The notes below the pieces were generated by a model. It saw only the letters and a list, made by a program, of their open reading frames with translations, did no database searches and was not told the DNA's origin. From assembly GCF_017814915.1 (NCBI RefSeq), contig NZ_JAGIPZ010000015.1:1-64000 (forward strand): 64,000 nt of DNA, in the 5' to 3' direction. This document shows positions 45,057 to 53,448 of this stretch, piece after piece. Position 1 is the stretch's first letter. The number at the start of each line of letters is the position of its first letter. The position numbers and the translations under genes are program-made. Source of the stretch: Herbaspirillum sp. LeCh32-8. GTDB lineage: Bacteria; Pseudomonadota; Gammaproteobacteria; Burkholderiales; Burkholderiaceae_D.

Positions 45057-45784
45057 AGTACCGGCTATGGCATCGGCGCATGACGATTTCTGCGCCGAAG
45101 ATGACCATCAAACGCCATCTGCCGTGGCCGGCGCTGGCGCTCCTGTGGGCGGCGGCGATTGCTTTGGCGGTGGCGGTGGCGGTCTGGACCTACCAGCTCG
45201 GGCGCAACAATCTGCCGGGCCTGCAGGGTGATGACGGCGAGCAGGTGGAAGTGCTGACCGAGCAGGTCAAGAAGCTGTCGGCGGAGAACGATCGCCTGCA
45301 GTCGGCTTCCAACGCCTCGCAGAATGAGCTCAAGATCGCCCAGACCGCGCAGGCGCAGCTGGCGGCCCAGGTCAAGAATTTGGAGGCCGAGAACAACCGC
45401 CAGAAGGAAGACCTGGCCTTCTTCGACAGCCTGTTGCCGACCAACCTGGGCGCGCCGGGCATCACCATCCAGCGTTTCAAGGCTGAGGTAGCGGCCCCCA
45501 ACCAAGTGCGCTATCGCGTTCTGGTGATGCAGGGCGGAGCCGGCACGCAGCAATTTACGGGGAATTTACAGCTCAGTATCACGGTTTGGCAGGGCGGCAA
45601 GAGTGCTATTATGAACTTTCCGGAAACCAATTCTTCTGACCTCGCGCGTTATCGGCTCGCATTCAAGTACTACCAGCGAGTCGAAGGTCTGCTGAACGTT
45701 CCGGAGGGAGCGACCATCAAGGCGGTTGCAGTTCGTGTTCTCGACCGCGGCCAGGTGCGCGCCCAGCAGTCGGTAGACCTGTGA
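45053..45784 (+). CDS. DUF6776-family membrane-anchored coiled-coil protein
   Basis: A 243-residue protein. Residues 24-45 form one membrane span ([21 protein letters not shown] region), followed by a coiled coil (about 60-115: [19 protein letters not shown]…) and a C-terminal beta domain likely in the periplasm. The GTG start overlaps the argC stop (GTGA), which signals translational coupling, and it restores a typical N-terminus [15 protein letters not shown]; later ATGs are possible. It lies 9 nt before the bactofilin gene. Function unknown; the pairing suggests an envelope or cytoskeletal role. Confidence 0.82.
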   Translation: MKYRLWHRRMTISAPKMTIKRHLPWPALALLWAAAIALAVAVAVWTYQLGRNNLPGLQGDDGEQVEVLTEQVKKLSAENDRLQSASNASQNELKIAQTAQAQLAAQVKNLEAENNRQKEDLAFFDSLLPTNLGAPGITIQRFKAEVAAPNQVRYRVLVMQGGAGTQQFTGNLQLSITVWQGGKSAIMNFPETNSSDLARYRLAFKYYQRVEGLLNVPEGATIKAVAVRVLDRGQVRAQQSVDL

Positions 45785-45793
45785 GGTGATTCC

Positions 45794-46192
45794 ATGTTCA
45801 CACGCAAGACCAAAAGCACTATCGACAGCCTGATCGGCATGTCCACCAGCATCAAAGGCGACGTCGGCTTCAAGGGCGGCCTGCGCATTGACGGCCAGAT
45901 CACCGGCAACATCAATGCCGAAACCGGCCAGTCCAGCGTGCTGGTCATTTCCGAGCATGCCAAGGTGGTCGGCGAGGTGCGCGCGGCGCACCTGATCGTC
46001 AACGGTGAAATCACCGGCGACGTCCATTCCTCGGAACTGCTTGAATTGCAGCCCAAAGCCCGCATAACTGGCAATGTCTATTACAAGGCGCTGGAAATGC
46101 ACGGCGGTGCGCTGGTTTCGGGCAAGTTGAGCCACGACCAGTCGACGGCCGAGACGCCGCTGCTGAAGCTGGCCGCGGCATCGGAAGCATGA
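45794..46192 (+). CDS. Bactofilin
   Basis: A 132-residue bactofilin (polymer-forming beta-helix). It begins [20 protein letters not shown]; the core has the repeating hydrophobic and Gly pattern [28 protein letters not shown] and [14 protein letters not shown]. Such proteins assemble into membrane-associated filaments without nucleotides and place cell-wall enzymes. Its upstream partner is the DUF6776 protein, in the same transcript as argC. GAGGTGA precedes the ATG. Confidence 0.93.
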   Translation: MFTRKTKSTIDSLIGMSTSIKGDVGFKGGLRIDGQITGNINAETGQSSVLVISEHAKVVGEVRAAHLIVNGEITGDVHSSELLELQPKARITGNVYYKALEMHGGALVSGKLSHDQSTAETPLLKLAAASEA

Positions 46193-46265
46193 AAATCCGC
46201 AAGCGCTTATAATTGATCTATCGATCCGTCGTATTGATCCGACTCAAGCCAAGCAGGAGCCCGAA

Positions 46266-46631
46266 ATGAATGCCGTAGCCGAACTTCAACAAACCGAAAT
46301 GCCGACCCCGATCAACTTCAGCGACAGCGCCGCCGCCAAGGTGGCCCAACTGATCGAAGAAGAGGGCAATCCCGACCTGAAACTGCGCGTGTTCGTGCAG
46401 GGCGGCGGTTGCTCGGGCTTCCAGTACGGTTTCACCTTCGATGAAATCGCCAACGAAGACGACACCACCATGACCAAGAACGGCGTCCAGCTGTTGATCG
46501 ACTCGATGAGCTACCAGTACCTGGTCGGCGCCGAAATCGACTACAAGGATGACCTGGAAGGTGCCCAGTTCGTGATCAAGAATCCGAACGCCAGCACCAC
46601 CTGCGGTTGCGGTTCGTCGTTCTCGGTCTGA
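46266..46631 (+). CDS. erpA: Iron-sulfur cluster insertion protein ErpA
   Basis: A 121-residue A-type carrier that delivers iron-sulfur clusters to target enzymes. The three Cys ligands are in [11 protein letters not shown] and CGCGSS near the end. The N-terminus [20 protein letters not shown], and the length, match ErpA of betaproteobacteria. GCAGGAG precedes the ATG. TATAAT at 46208-46213 is a likely -10, so it probably has its own promoter as well as readthrough from the bactofilin gene. Confidence 0.95.
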   Translation: MNAVAELQQTEMPTPINFSDSAAAKVAQLIEEEGNPDLKLRVFVQGGGCSGFQYGFTFDEIANEDDTTMTKNGVQLLIDSMSYQYLVGAEIDYKDDLEGAQFVIKNPNASTTCGCGSSFSV

Positions 46632-46652
46632 TCGGGAAAGATCGCACGCAAT

Positions 46653-46682
46653 AAAAAAGGACGCTTTGGCGTCCTTTTTTAT
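46653..46682. terminator. Intrinsic terminator of erpA
   Basis: AAAAAAGGACGC pairs with GCGTCCTTTTTT over a 4-nt TTTG loop. Confidence 0.93.
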
Positions 46683-46741
46683 TGTCTTGAGGGAAATTTC
46701 CTGGCGCAGGCGGGTAAATCGCAGGCAAACAGCGGAGAAAA

Positions 46742-46771
46742 AACAACAGCGGCCGAAAATTTCCGGCCGCT
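46742..46771 (-). terminator. Probable terminator of hemL
   Basis: An 8-bp stem (AGCGGCCG and CGGCCGCT) with an 8-nt loop is followed on the minus strand by TGTTGTTTTTT. It lies about 65 nt past the hemL stop. Confidence 0.7.
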
Positions 46772-46836
46772 GCGCTTTCGATAAGTTTTCGACAAGGTTC
46801 CTGCGGGTCGGCTCACCGACGGGCCCGCTCAGCTAA

Positions 46837-48120
46837 TCAGGCCAGTTCCGCGAAGGCCTTGGCCGCCACCGCGATGGTCTCCTCAATCACCGCATCGTCG
46901 TGCTGCGCCGAGACGAAGCCGGCCTCGAAGGCCGACGGCGCGAAGTAGACGCCGGCATCCAGCATCTTGTGGAAGAAGCGGTTGAAGCGCTCCTTGTCGC
47001 CCTTCATCACCTCGGCATAGCTGCCCGGCACCGACGCGTCGAAATACAGGCCGAACATGCCGCCCACGGCGTCGGCCGAGAACTTCACGCCGGCCGCCTT
47101 GGCCGCGGCGCTGAGGCCGTCGGCCAGCTTCCTGGTCTGCGCGCCCAGCTTCTGGTAGAAGCCCGGCTGCTGGATGATCTTCAGCGTGGCCATGCCGGCC
47201 GCCACCGTGACCGGATTGCCGGACAGCGTGCCGGCCTGGTAAACGCCGCCCAGCGGCGCCAGGTGCTTCATGATGTCGGCGCGGCCGCCGAAGGCCGCCA
47301 CCGGCAGGCCGCCGCCGATCACCTTGCCCAGCGCGGTCAGGTCGGGCTTGATGCCGTTCAGTTCCTGGGCGCCGCCCAGCGCCACGCGGAAGCCCGACAT
47401 TACTTCGTCGAAGATCAGGATCGCACCGTACTCGGTGCACAGGCGGCGCATGGTCTGCAGGAATTCGTCGCTGGCGCGCACCAGGTTCATGTTGCCTGCC
47501 ACGGGCTCGACGATGACGCAGGCGATTTCATTGCCGGCCTGTTTGAAGGCCTCTTCCAGCTGCGCGGTGTTGTTGTAGTCCAGCACCAGGGTGTGCTTGG
47601 CGAAATCTTCCGGCACGCCGGCCGAGGTCGGATTACCCAGCGTCAGCAGGCCGCTGCCGGCCTTCACCAGCAGCGAGTCGCCGTGGCCGTGGTAGCAGCC
47701 CTCGAATTTCACGATCTTGTCGCGCTTGGTGGCGCCGCGCGCCAGGCGCAGAGCGCTCATGGTGGCTTCGGTGCCGGACGAGACCAGGCGCACTTGCTCG
47801 ATCGACGGTACCAGCTTGATGATTTCCTCGGCCATCAGGATTTCGGCCTCGGTCGGCGCGCCGAAGGACAGGCCGCGCACGGCGGCGTCCTGCACCGCCT
47901 TCACCACGTCCGGATGGGCGTGGCCGACAATGGCCGGGCCCCAGGAGCCGATGTAGTCGATGTAGCGTTTGCCTTCGGCATCCCAGAAGTAGGGGCCGTC
48001 GGCGCGTTCGATGAAGCGCGGGGTGCCGCCCACCGAGCGGAAGGCGCGTACGGGCGAGTTGACGCCGCCCGGCGTGCTTTGCTGGGCGCGGGCGAACAGG
48101 GATTCGTTGGTCGTGGTCAT
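46837..48120 (-). CDS. hemL: Glutamate-1-semialdehyde 2,1-aminomutase
   Basis: A 427-residue PLP enzyme making 5-aminolevulinate from glutamate 1-semialdehyde in the C5 pathway to haem. The PLP Lys is in [19 protein letters not shown] near residue 265; [19 protein letters not shown] and [19 protein letters not shown] are typical. The ATG at [12 protein letters not shown] was chosen by family length. It is 13 nt downstream of thiD on the same strand. Confidence 0.96.
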   Translation of the reverse strand: MTTTNESLFARAQQSTPGGVNSPVRAFRSVGGTPRFIERADGPYFWDAEGKRYIDYIGSWGPAIVGHAHPDVVKAVQDAAVRGLSFGAPTEAEILMAEEIIKLVPSIEQVRLVSSGTEATMSALRLARGATKRDKIVKFEGCYHGHGDSLLVKAGSGLLTLGNPTSAGVPEDFAKHTLVLDYNNTAQLEEAFKQAGNEIACVIVEPVAGNMNLVRASDEFLQTMRRLCTEYGAILIFDEVMSGFRVALGGAQELNGIKPDLTALGKVIGGGLPVAAFGGRADIMKHLAPLGGVYQAGTLSGNPVTVAAGMATLKIIQQPGFYQKLGAQTRKLADGLSAAAKAAGVKFSADAVGGMFGLYFDASVPGSYAEVMKGDKERFNRFFHKMLDAGVYFAPSAFEAGFVSAQHDDAVIEETIAVAAKAFAELA

Positions 48121-48133
48121 GGATTCTGCAAAT

Positions 48134-48973
48134 TCAGTTGAGGGTCGGGGGGCTATCCGGATTTTCGGATTCGCGGGCCCAGAAATAACGGTCCGGCACC
48201 AGCTTGCCCATGCCAAAGCGCTGAGCGTTGGCGAGCGTGGCCAGTGTGAATTCTTGCGCCTCGGCGACGGCTTCCGGCACTTCCAGGCCATTGGCCATCA
48301 TGGATGCAATGGCCGCCGACAGCGTGCTGCCTGCGCCGGTGAAGGAGCCTGGCAGGCGCTGCCAGGCGTCCTGACGCACCAGGCCGGATTCGTCGAAGAG
48401 CGAATTGGCGATTTCCTGCAAATCGGTCTGGGTATTGGTCACGAACAGGTATTCGCAACCCATTTCGATGATGCGCATGGCGTCCAGCATCAGCGCGTCG
48501 CCCGGCACCGGCTCGCGCCAGGTCTCGGCCAGGCGCGACAGCTCGCCGGCCGAGACGACCATCAGCGTGGTCTGCGGCACCAGCAGTTCACGGATCGCAA
48601 TCAGGCGGTCTTCCTCTTCCTCCTGGTTGGACAGCGAGGTGATGAAGGGATCCAGGATCAGCGGCACGTCGGGATAGTCGGACACGATCTCGGCGATGGC
48701 CGAGATGTTTTCGATGCTGCCGACCGCACCGACCTTGAAGGCCGATACCGCCATGTCTTCCAGGATCACGCGCGCCTGATCGGCTACCCAGTCGACTTCG
48801 ACGATCTGCGCGTCTTCGACGCGGGCGGTGTCGCCGATGAGCAGCGAGGTCACTACCGACAGTCCATGGCAACCCATGGCCGCGAAGGTGGCCAGATCCG
48901 CCTGGATGCCGGTGGCGCCGACGGGATCGGCCGCGCCGAAGGTCAGGATGAGGGGAGAAGTTTGGTTTTGCAC
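48134..48973 (-). CDS. thiD: Hydroxymethylpyrimidine/phosphomethylpyrimidine kinase
   Basis: A 279-residue ribokinase-fold enzyme of thiamine synthesis. It has [20 protein letters not shown] at the N-terminus, [12 protein letters not shown] in the middle, and the catalytic anion-hole motif [16 protein letters not shown]. The typical ThiD motif is GAGCTLSSAI, so the Cys is Ser here. No ATG is available near the start: a GTG giving [12 protein letters not shown] fits the family best, although no clear ribosome site precedes it. It is divergent from rubredoxin and leads into hemL. Confidence 0.88.
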   Translation of the reverse strand: MQNQTSPLILTFGAADPVGATGIQADLATFAAMGCHGLSVVTSLLIGDTARVEDAQIVEVDWVADQARVILEDMAVSAFKVGAVGSIENISAIAEIVSDYPDVPLILDPFITSLSNQEEEEDRLIAIRELLVPQTTLMVVSAGELSRLAETWREPVPGDALMLDAMRIIEMGCEYLFVTNTQTDLQEIANSLFDESGLVRQDAWQRLPGSFTGAGSTLSAAIASMMANGLEVPEAVAEAQEFTLATLANAQRFGMGKLVPDRYFWARESENPDSPPTLN

Positions 48974-49061
48974 GTCGAGTAGATTAAGATATCGCGCTTG
49001 GCGTTCGCGTCTGATGTTGCGGATGTCCAAGCATTTTAATTGATTTGAGGGATAGTCAGCC

Positions 49062-49256
49062 GTGACCGATAGCCAAAGCAGCCAAACCGAATTCAAAACC
49101 TGGATGTGCCTGATCTGTGGTTGGATCTATGACGAAGAGGCAGGCTTGCCGGAAGAAGGCATTGCCCCCGGCACCCGCTGGGACGACGTGCCCATCAACT
49201 GGACCTGCCCCGAGTGCGGCGCGCGCAAGGAAGACTTCGAGATGGTCGCCATCTGA
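49062..49256 (+). CDS. Rubredoxin
   Basis: A 64-residue one-iron electron carrier. The iron Cys pairs are CLICGWIYDEEAG and CPECGARKEDF, and PGTRWDDVPINWTCPECG, quoted in part, is diagnostic. It starts with GTG and has a short N-terminal extension (MTDSQSSQTEF). It is divergent from thiD. The electron partner is unknown. Confidence 0.95.
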   Translation: MTDSQSSQTEFKTWMCLICGWIYDEEAGLPEEGIAPGTRWDDVPINWTCPECGARKEDFEMVAI

Positions 49257-49698
49257 GCGCCAGCCGATTCCGACACGCGTTGCCCGTGCGCTTTACCAGG
49301 AGCCACAACGCTCCCGGCGTGTTTTGAACGGCAGTTCCAACGGCCCCGCTGGGCTGCCGAACATTCCCCTGTTTTTCCCTGTTTCGCCGGTTTGATCTGC
49401 ATCAAGCCAGGCGCAGATTCTCTTCCTTCCCTGCCTTCAACGTCATTTCCTGTCGTTCACGCTTTGTCGTGCGAGCGCCGACGGACGTTTTCGAGGGGGA
49501 CATTTTGCCTCTCCGTCTCCCGCTATCAAACTTCTTTGTTCGATAGCTAAATTTGCTGGCAGGCAATAGTCCAGCGTTTTCAATAAAGCCACGAAGTTGC
49601 TGCTGTTCCTCGTATAGGCGGTGCCTGTATTTGCTAAAGTTTAACGATTCGTGCACGCAGCCTGCACATTCGATTCGACGCGAGGGGGCTCGCAGACG
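49257..49698. other. Non-coding region between rubredoxin and pilG
   Basis: About 440 bp with no convincing gene; possible frames on the minus strand overlap pilG antisense. It contains one perfect FNR-type box. Promoter signals for the pil-chp operon must be here but none is clear. Confidence 0.55.
49392..49405. promoter_or_regulatory. Perfect FNR/Anr box TTGAT-N4-ATCAA
   Basis: The site TTGATCTGCATCAA matches the FNR consensus exactly. It lies about 135 bp after rubredoxin and 294 bp before pilG, not at the usual -41.5 from any clear promoter, so its role is uncertain. Confidence 0.5.
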
Positions 49699-50076
49699 AT
49701 GAAGACCATCCTGGTGGCAGACGATAGCAGCGCCGTGCGCCGGGCTGCGGCGCAGGCGCTGGACGCGTCCGGCTATCAGGTGCTGCCGGCGGTCGATGGC
49801 ATCGAATTGCTGGCGCTGCTGGCCGAATATGGGGCTGACCTGGTGGTATGCGACATGTTCTTGCCGCGCCTGGACGGCTTGCAGGCCTGTCGCCTGATCC
49901 GCCGCAACGACGGGTATATCAATTTGCCCATCGTGATGTTGTCTTCCAGTAATGGCTTGTTCGACCGGGCACGCAGCGCCATGGCGGGGGCCGACGAATA
50001 CCTGGTCAAGCCGTTTTCCGATGAAGGACTGCTGCAGCTGGTGCGGGCCTACATCGAAGGCGTCGATATGGCGTGA
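49699..50076 (+). CDS. pilG: Twitching motility response regulator PilG
   Basis: A 125-residue single receiver domain. Acidic pair ADDSS, phospho-acceptor Asp in VVCDMFLPRLDG near residue 52, Ser in IVMLSSSNG, and Lys in EYLVKPFSD complete the site. Position as first gene of the pil-chp cluster supports PilG, which works at the pole with the type IV pilus extension motor. A second receiver gene (pilH) follows after 32 nt. Confidence 0.85.
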   Translation: MKTILVADDSSAVRRAAAQALDASGYQVLPAVDGIELLALLAEYGADLVVCDMFLPRLDGLQACRLIRRNDGYINLPIVMLSSSNGLFDRARSAMAGADEYLVKPFSDEGLLQLVRAYIEGVDMA

Positions 50077-50108
50077 CGCCTTTTTCAATGAGAAGCAGGG
50101 GAGAATGC

Positions 50109-50474
50109 ATGGGGATCAAAAAGGTGCTGGTGGTTGACGATTCACCGACAGACCGCCATGTGCTGACTTCCATCCTCGAGCGCAACGGCTTTTCCGTGGC
50201 AACCGCCGAAAACGGCGACGATGCGCTGGAAAAGATCCGTGCCGACAAGCCCCAACTGGTCCTGCTGGACGTGGTGATGCCCGGCAAGAATGGTTATCAG
50301 GTGACCCGCCAGATCGTGCGCGATCCCGATCTCAAGGACCTGCCCATCATGATGTGCAGCGTCAAGGCCCAGGAGACGGATCGCATCTGGGCGCTTTGCC
50401 AGGGCGCCTGTGATTACATCGTCAAGCCGGTCGATCCGGACGAATTACTGGCCAAGATCAGCGCCATCGAGTAA
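50109..50474 (+). CDS. pilH: Twitching motility response regulator PilH
   Basis: A 121-residue receiver with VVDDSPTD, phospho-acceptor in LLDVVMPGKNG near residue 52, PIMMCSVKAQETD and YIVKPVDPDELL. It matches PilH, thought to counter PilG by acting as a phosphate sink or controlling pilus retraction. A CheW-like gene follows after 43 nt. Confidence 0.87.
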   Translation: MGIKKVLVVDDSPTDRHVLTSILERNGFSVATAENGDDALEKIRADKPQLVLLDVVMPGKNGYQVTRQIVRDPDLKDLPIMMCSVKAQETDRIWALCQGACDYIVKPVDPDELLAKISAIE

Positions 50475-50517
50475 CGCGCCGCCACAAGTTGCTGCCAGAT
50501 ATAGACTGAAAACCGGT

Positions 50518-51183
50518 ATGCACGAGCCGCCATCCATTGACAGCGAGAACCTCCCCCTGGCCCAAGCGCCGGTGTCTGATGAGCACGGCGAGGCCGCGCC
50601 CGGTCGCTCCGAGGCGACCTCCGACGCTGTAGCGAACGACCAGCCTGCGCGCAGTCGCCGGCGCGAGGGCCTGCAGGCGTTCCAGAATTCGCTGTTCGCA
50701 CGGATGGATGCAGCCAGCAGCGAGGATCTGCAATCCCGACGCCTGGCGGTCAACATCGGCGGCGTTCTGTGCCTGATCAACTTGGCCGAGGCCGGCGAGA
50801 TCGTGCCGCTGTCCTCCCTTTCCGCGCCGATGTCCGTGCCGCTGACGCAGCCTTGGTATCTCGGCATGGTCAATATCCGCGGCAACCTGGTGGGCATCGT
50901 GGACCTTGCCGCCCAAGCCGGCAGAGAACGCCAGGTGCCGGATCGCGACAGTCGCGTGCTGGTCTTCGCGCCCGCGCTGTCACCCAATTGCGGCTTGCTG
51001 CTATCGTCGGTGATGGGATTGCGGCAGCTCTCCGAAATGCACGTAATACAAAAAAAATTAAATGAAGAGACTGAATTAATTGGAATTGTTGAGCGTTATA
51101 AGGACAGGGGCGGAACCGAGTGGAATGAAATCGGTCTGGCAACGCTGCTGAACGACGCCGCTTTCCTGCAGATTGGACGTTAG
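50518..51183 (+). CDS. pilI: CheW-like coupling protein PilI with polar N-terminal extension
   Basis: A 221-residue protein. Residues 1-55 are charged and likely disordered; residues 60-220 form a CheW domain with PWYLGMVNIRGNLVGIVDLA. It links the PilJ receptor to ChpA. Bases 51041-51105 are strikingly AT-rich for this GC-rich gene and include an A8 run (51050-51057) placed as the slippery heptamer A_AAA_AAA. A -1 slip would meet TGA at 51063 and drop about 40 residues. No strong ribosome site precedes the ATG. Confidence 0.85.
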   Translation: MHEPPSIDSENLPLAQAPVSDEHGEAAPGRSEATSDAVANDQPARSRRREGLQAFQNSLFARMDAASSEDLQSRRLAVNIGGVLCLINLAEAGEIVPLSSLSAPMSVPLTQPWYLGMVNIRGNLVGIVDLAAQAGRERQVPDRDSRVLVFAPALSPNCGLLLSSVMGLRQLSEMHVIQKKLNEETELIGIVERYKDRGGTEWNEIGLATLLNDAAFLQIGR

Positions 51184-51252
51184 CGGGACGTGAAGCCCCG
51201 CGGTCGCGAGACGGAGGGCGCCGATCCGACACTAGAAAAAGGAGCACCACTC

Positions 51253-53433
51253 ATGGCACTGAGCTTGCCGCGTCTGTCGAGGAAGAAAGCACACGCAAGC
51301 GGGCCGTCGGACGAGGTCCCCGTGCCATCGTCGCGTCGTACCCGGTTGCCGCTGATCAATCGCTTCTCGCTGCGGGTGCAGACCCGCATCCTGCTGGCCG
51401 GGCTGGCGCTGTCGCTGGCCTGCACGATCTTCTTCATGTGGCTGGGCTCGCTCAACTACATCCACGCCACCTTGCAGACGCACATCGCCTCCGACCTGGT
51501 GATGCACTCGCAGCGCATCGGCAAGGCCGTGCCCAACGCCATTCAGGGCAACAAGGAAGCCTTCGCGCAGCTGGCCGAAAGCCGCAACGAATTCAACCAC
51601 GGCCTGGCGCTGCTGACCACCGGCGGCGCATTCCAGGGCTATACCATCGGCCCGCCTGGCGCCGAGATGAAGCCCGTGCTGGACGACGTGCACAAGATCT
51701 GGGCGCGCACCGACCGTGCTGCCGACACCATCCTCAAGCTCGAGAAAGAGCTGACCGGTTTCGGCGTCACCCTCAAGCGGCTCAACCTGCTGCTGCCAAC
51801 GCTGCTGGATCTGAGCGAGCAAATTTCCATGCTGCAATCGCAGAGCACCGCCACCCCGCGCGAAGTGACGGCAGCCAGCCAGCTGGTGTTGCTGACCCTG
51901 CGCCTGGGCCGCAGCGCCAACGAATTTCTTACCTCCGAGGGCGTCAATCCCGAGACGGCCTTCCTGCTGGGCAAGGACGTCAACACCTTCCACGACATCA
52001 TCGACGGCTTCCTCAACGGCAGCGAGTTGCTGCGTCTGAAAGCGGTGAGCGACAAGGAAACCCGCGACAAGCTGATCGAGCTGGAAAAGGTCTTTGGCGA
52101 ATACCAGCCCAGGGTAGCCGGCATCCTCGGCAACCTGCAGAATTTCATCGCGGCCAAGCAGTCCGAGCAACTGGTGTTCCTCGAAAATGAAATGCTCAAG
52201 AAGCATCTGACCATGCTGCAGACCGATTACCGCGTGGTGCAGGAATCGCGCTCGTGGGCCTTCTGGGCGATGCTGGCGGCCGTGGCGTGCGGACTGCTCA
52301 GCAGCGTGGGCATCGCGCTGGTGCAGTTGCAGAGCAGCCGCAACAATGCCGCTGATGCTGAGGCGCGACGCCAGGACGCGGAGACGCAACGCCTGCAGGC
52401 CCAGCAGCAGGAAGAGAAGGCCATGCGCACCAACGTCGCCAACCAGGCGGCGATCCTGCGCCTGATGAACGAGTTGCAGAAAGTGGCCGACGGCGACCTG
52501 ACGGTGCACACCACGGTTTCCGAAGACATCACCGGCGCCATTGCCGACTCCGTCAACTACACCGTGGAAGCCCTGCGCGGTCTGGTTGAACAGGTCACGC
52601 AGATGGCCTCCAAGGTGGCCGCTACCTCCGACCACGTGCGCAATACCACCGTGGGGCTGTCCACCGCCGCGCGCACCCAGGCGCGCCGCATTCAGGACAC
52701 CGGGCAATCCATGCTGCAGATGTCAATGCAGATCACTGACATCTCGGTCTCGGCCACCGAGTCGGCCGACGTCGCTCGTCACTCGGTGGTGGTGGCCGAG
52801 CGCGGCGCCAAGGCGGTGGAAGATGCGGTCAAGGCCATGAATGAAATCCGCGAGCAGATCCAGGAAACCTCCAAGCGCATCAAGCGTCTGGGCGAGTCGT
52901 CGCAGGTGATCGGCGAGATCACCGAACTGATCTCCGACATTACCGAGCAGACCAACGTGCTGGCCTTGAATGCCGCCATCCAGGCCGCCTCGGCCGGCGA
53001 GGCCGGGCGCGGTTTCTCGGTGGTGGCCGAGGAAGTGCAGCGGCTGGCCGAGCGCTCCAGCGCCGCCACCCGCGAGATCGGCGCGCTGGTGCGCATGATC
53101 CAGACCGACACCCACGACGCCGTGGCCGCGATGGAAAAGTCCACCGCCGGCGTGGTCGAGGGCGCGGTGCTCTCCGACGCAGCCGGCGCGGCGCTGGCCG
53201 ACATCCGCAGCGTCTCCAACCAGCTTGCCGAACTGATTCACGGCATGTCGCAGTCCACCGAAGAGCAGGCGGTGTCGGCCAACGGCGTGGCACAAAATAT
53301 CCAGAGCATCCTGACCGAGAACGAGATCATCGAGCAAAGCCGCGAGCAGGTCAGCGGGCTCTACAACGAGCTGTGGGGCGCGGCCAAGCAGCTTGAGAGT
53401 TCGGTGTCACGCTTTCGCGTGACGGTGTCCTGA
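51253..53433 (+). CDS. pilJ: Methyl-accepting chemotaxis protein PilJ
   Basis: A 726-residue receptor. Span 1 is near residues 47-66 ([19 protein letters not shown]), a periplasmic PilJ-type sensing region follows to about 333, span 2 is near 334-356 ([20 protein letters not shown]), then a HAMP-like stretch and the signalling hairpin with [20 protein letters not shown] near residues 560-580. AGGAG precedes the ATG. It senses surface or pilin cues for type IV pili. It ends with no CheR-docking pentapeptide. chpA follows after 15 nt. Confidence 0.92.
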   Translation: MALSLPRLSRKKAHASGPSDEVPVPSSRRTRLPLINRFSLRVQTRILLAGLALSLACTIFFMWLGSLNYIHATLQTHIASDLVMHSQRIGKAVPNAIQGNKEAFAQLAESRNEFNHGLALLTTGGAFQGYTIGPPGAEMKPVLDDVHKIWARTDRAADTILKLEKELTGFGVTLKRLNLLLPTLLDLSEQISMLQSQSTATPREVTAASQLVLLTLRLGRSANEFLTSEGVNPETAFLLGKDVNTFHDIIDGFLNGSELLRLKAVSDKETRDKLIELEKVFGEYQPRVAGILGNLQNFIAAKQSEQLVFLENEMLKKHLTMLQTDYRVVQESRSWAFWAMLAAVACGLLSSVGIALVQLQSSRNNAADAEARRQDAETQRLQAQQQEEKAMRTNVANQAAILRLMNELQKVADGDLTVHTTVSEDITGAIADSVNYTVEALRGLVEQVTQMASKVAATSDHVRNTTVGLSTAARTQARRIQDTGQSMLQMSMQITDISVSATESADVARHSVVVAERGAKAVEDAVKAMNEIREQIQETSKRIKRLGESSQVIGEITELISDITEQTNVLALNAAIQAASAGEAGRGFSVVAEEVQRLAERSSAATREIGALVRMIQTDTHDAVAAMEKSTAGVVEGAVLSDAAGAALADIRSVSNQLAELIHGMSQSTEEQAVSANGVAQNIQSILTENEIIEQSREQVSGLYNELWGAAKQLESSVSRFRVTVS

Positions 53434-53448
53434 CGCCGGGCCAGGGCG

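Noticed and set aside
49635-49642. TAAAGTTT, like the -35 half of a flagellar sigma-28 promoter, before pilG
   Set aside because: The matching GCCGATAA -10 is absent at the required 11-nt spacing.
49402-50088. Minus-strand frame across the pilG upstream region
   Set aside because: Mostly antisense to pilG and lacking motifs or a credible start.
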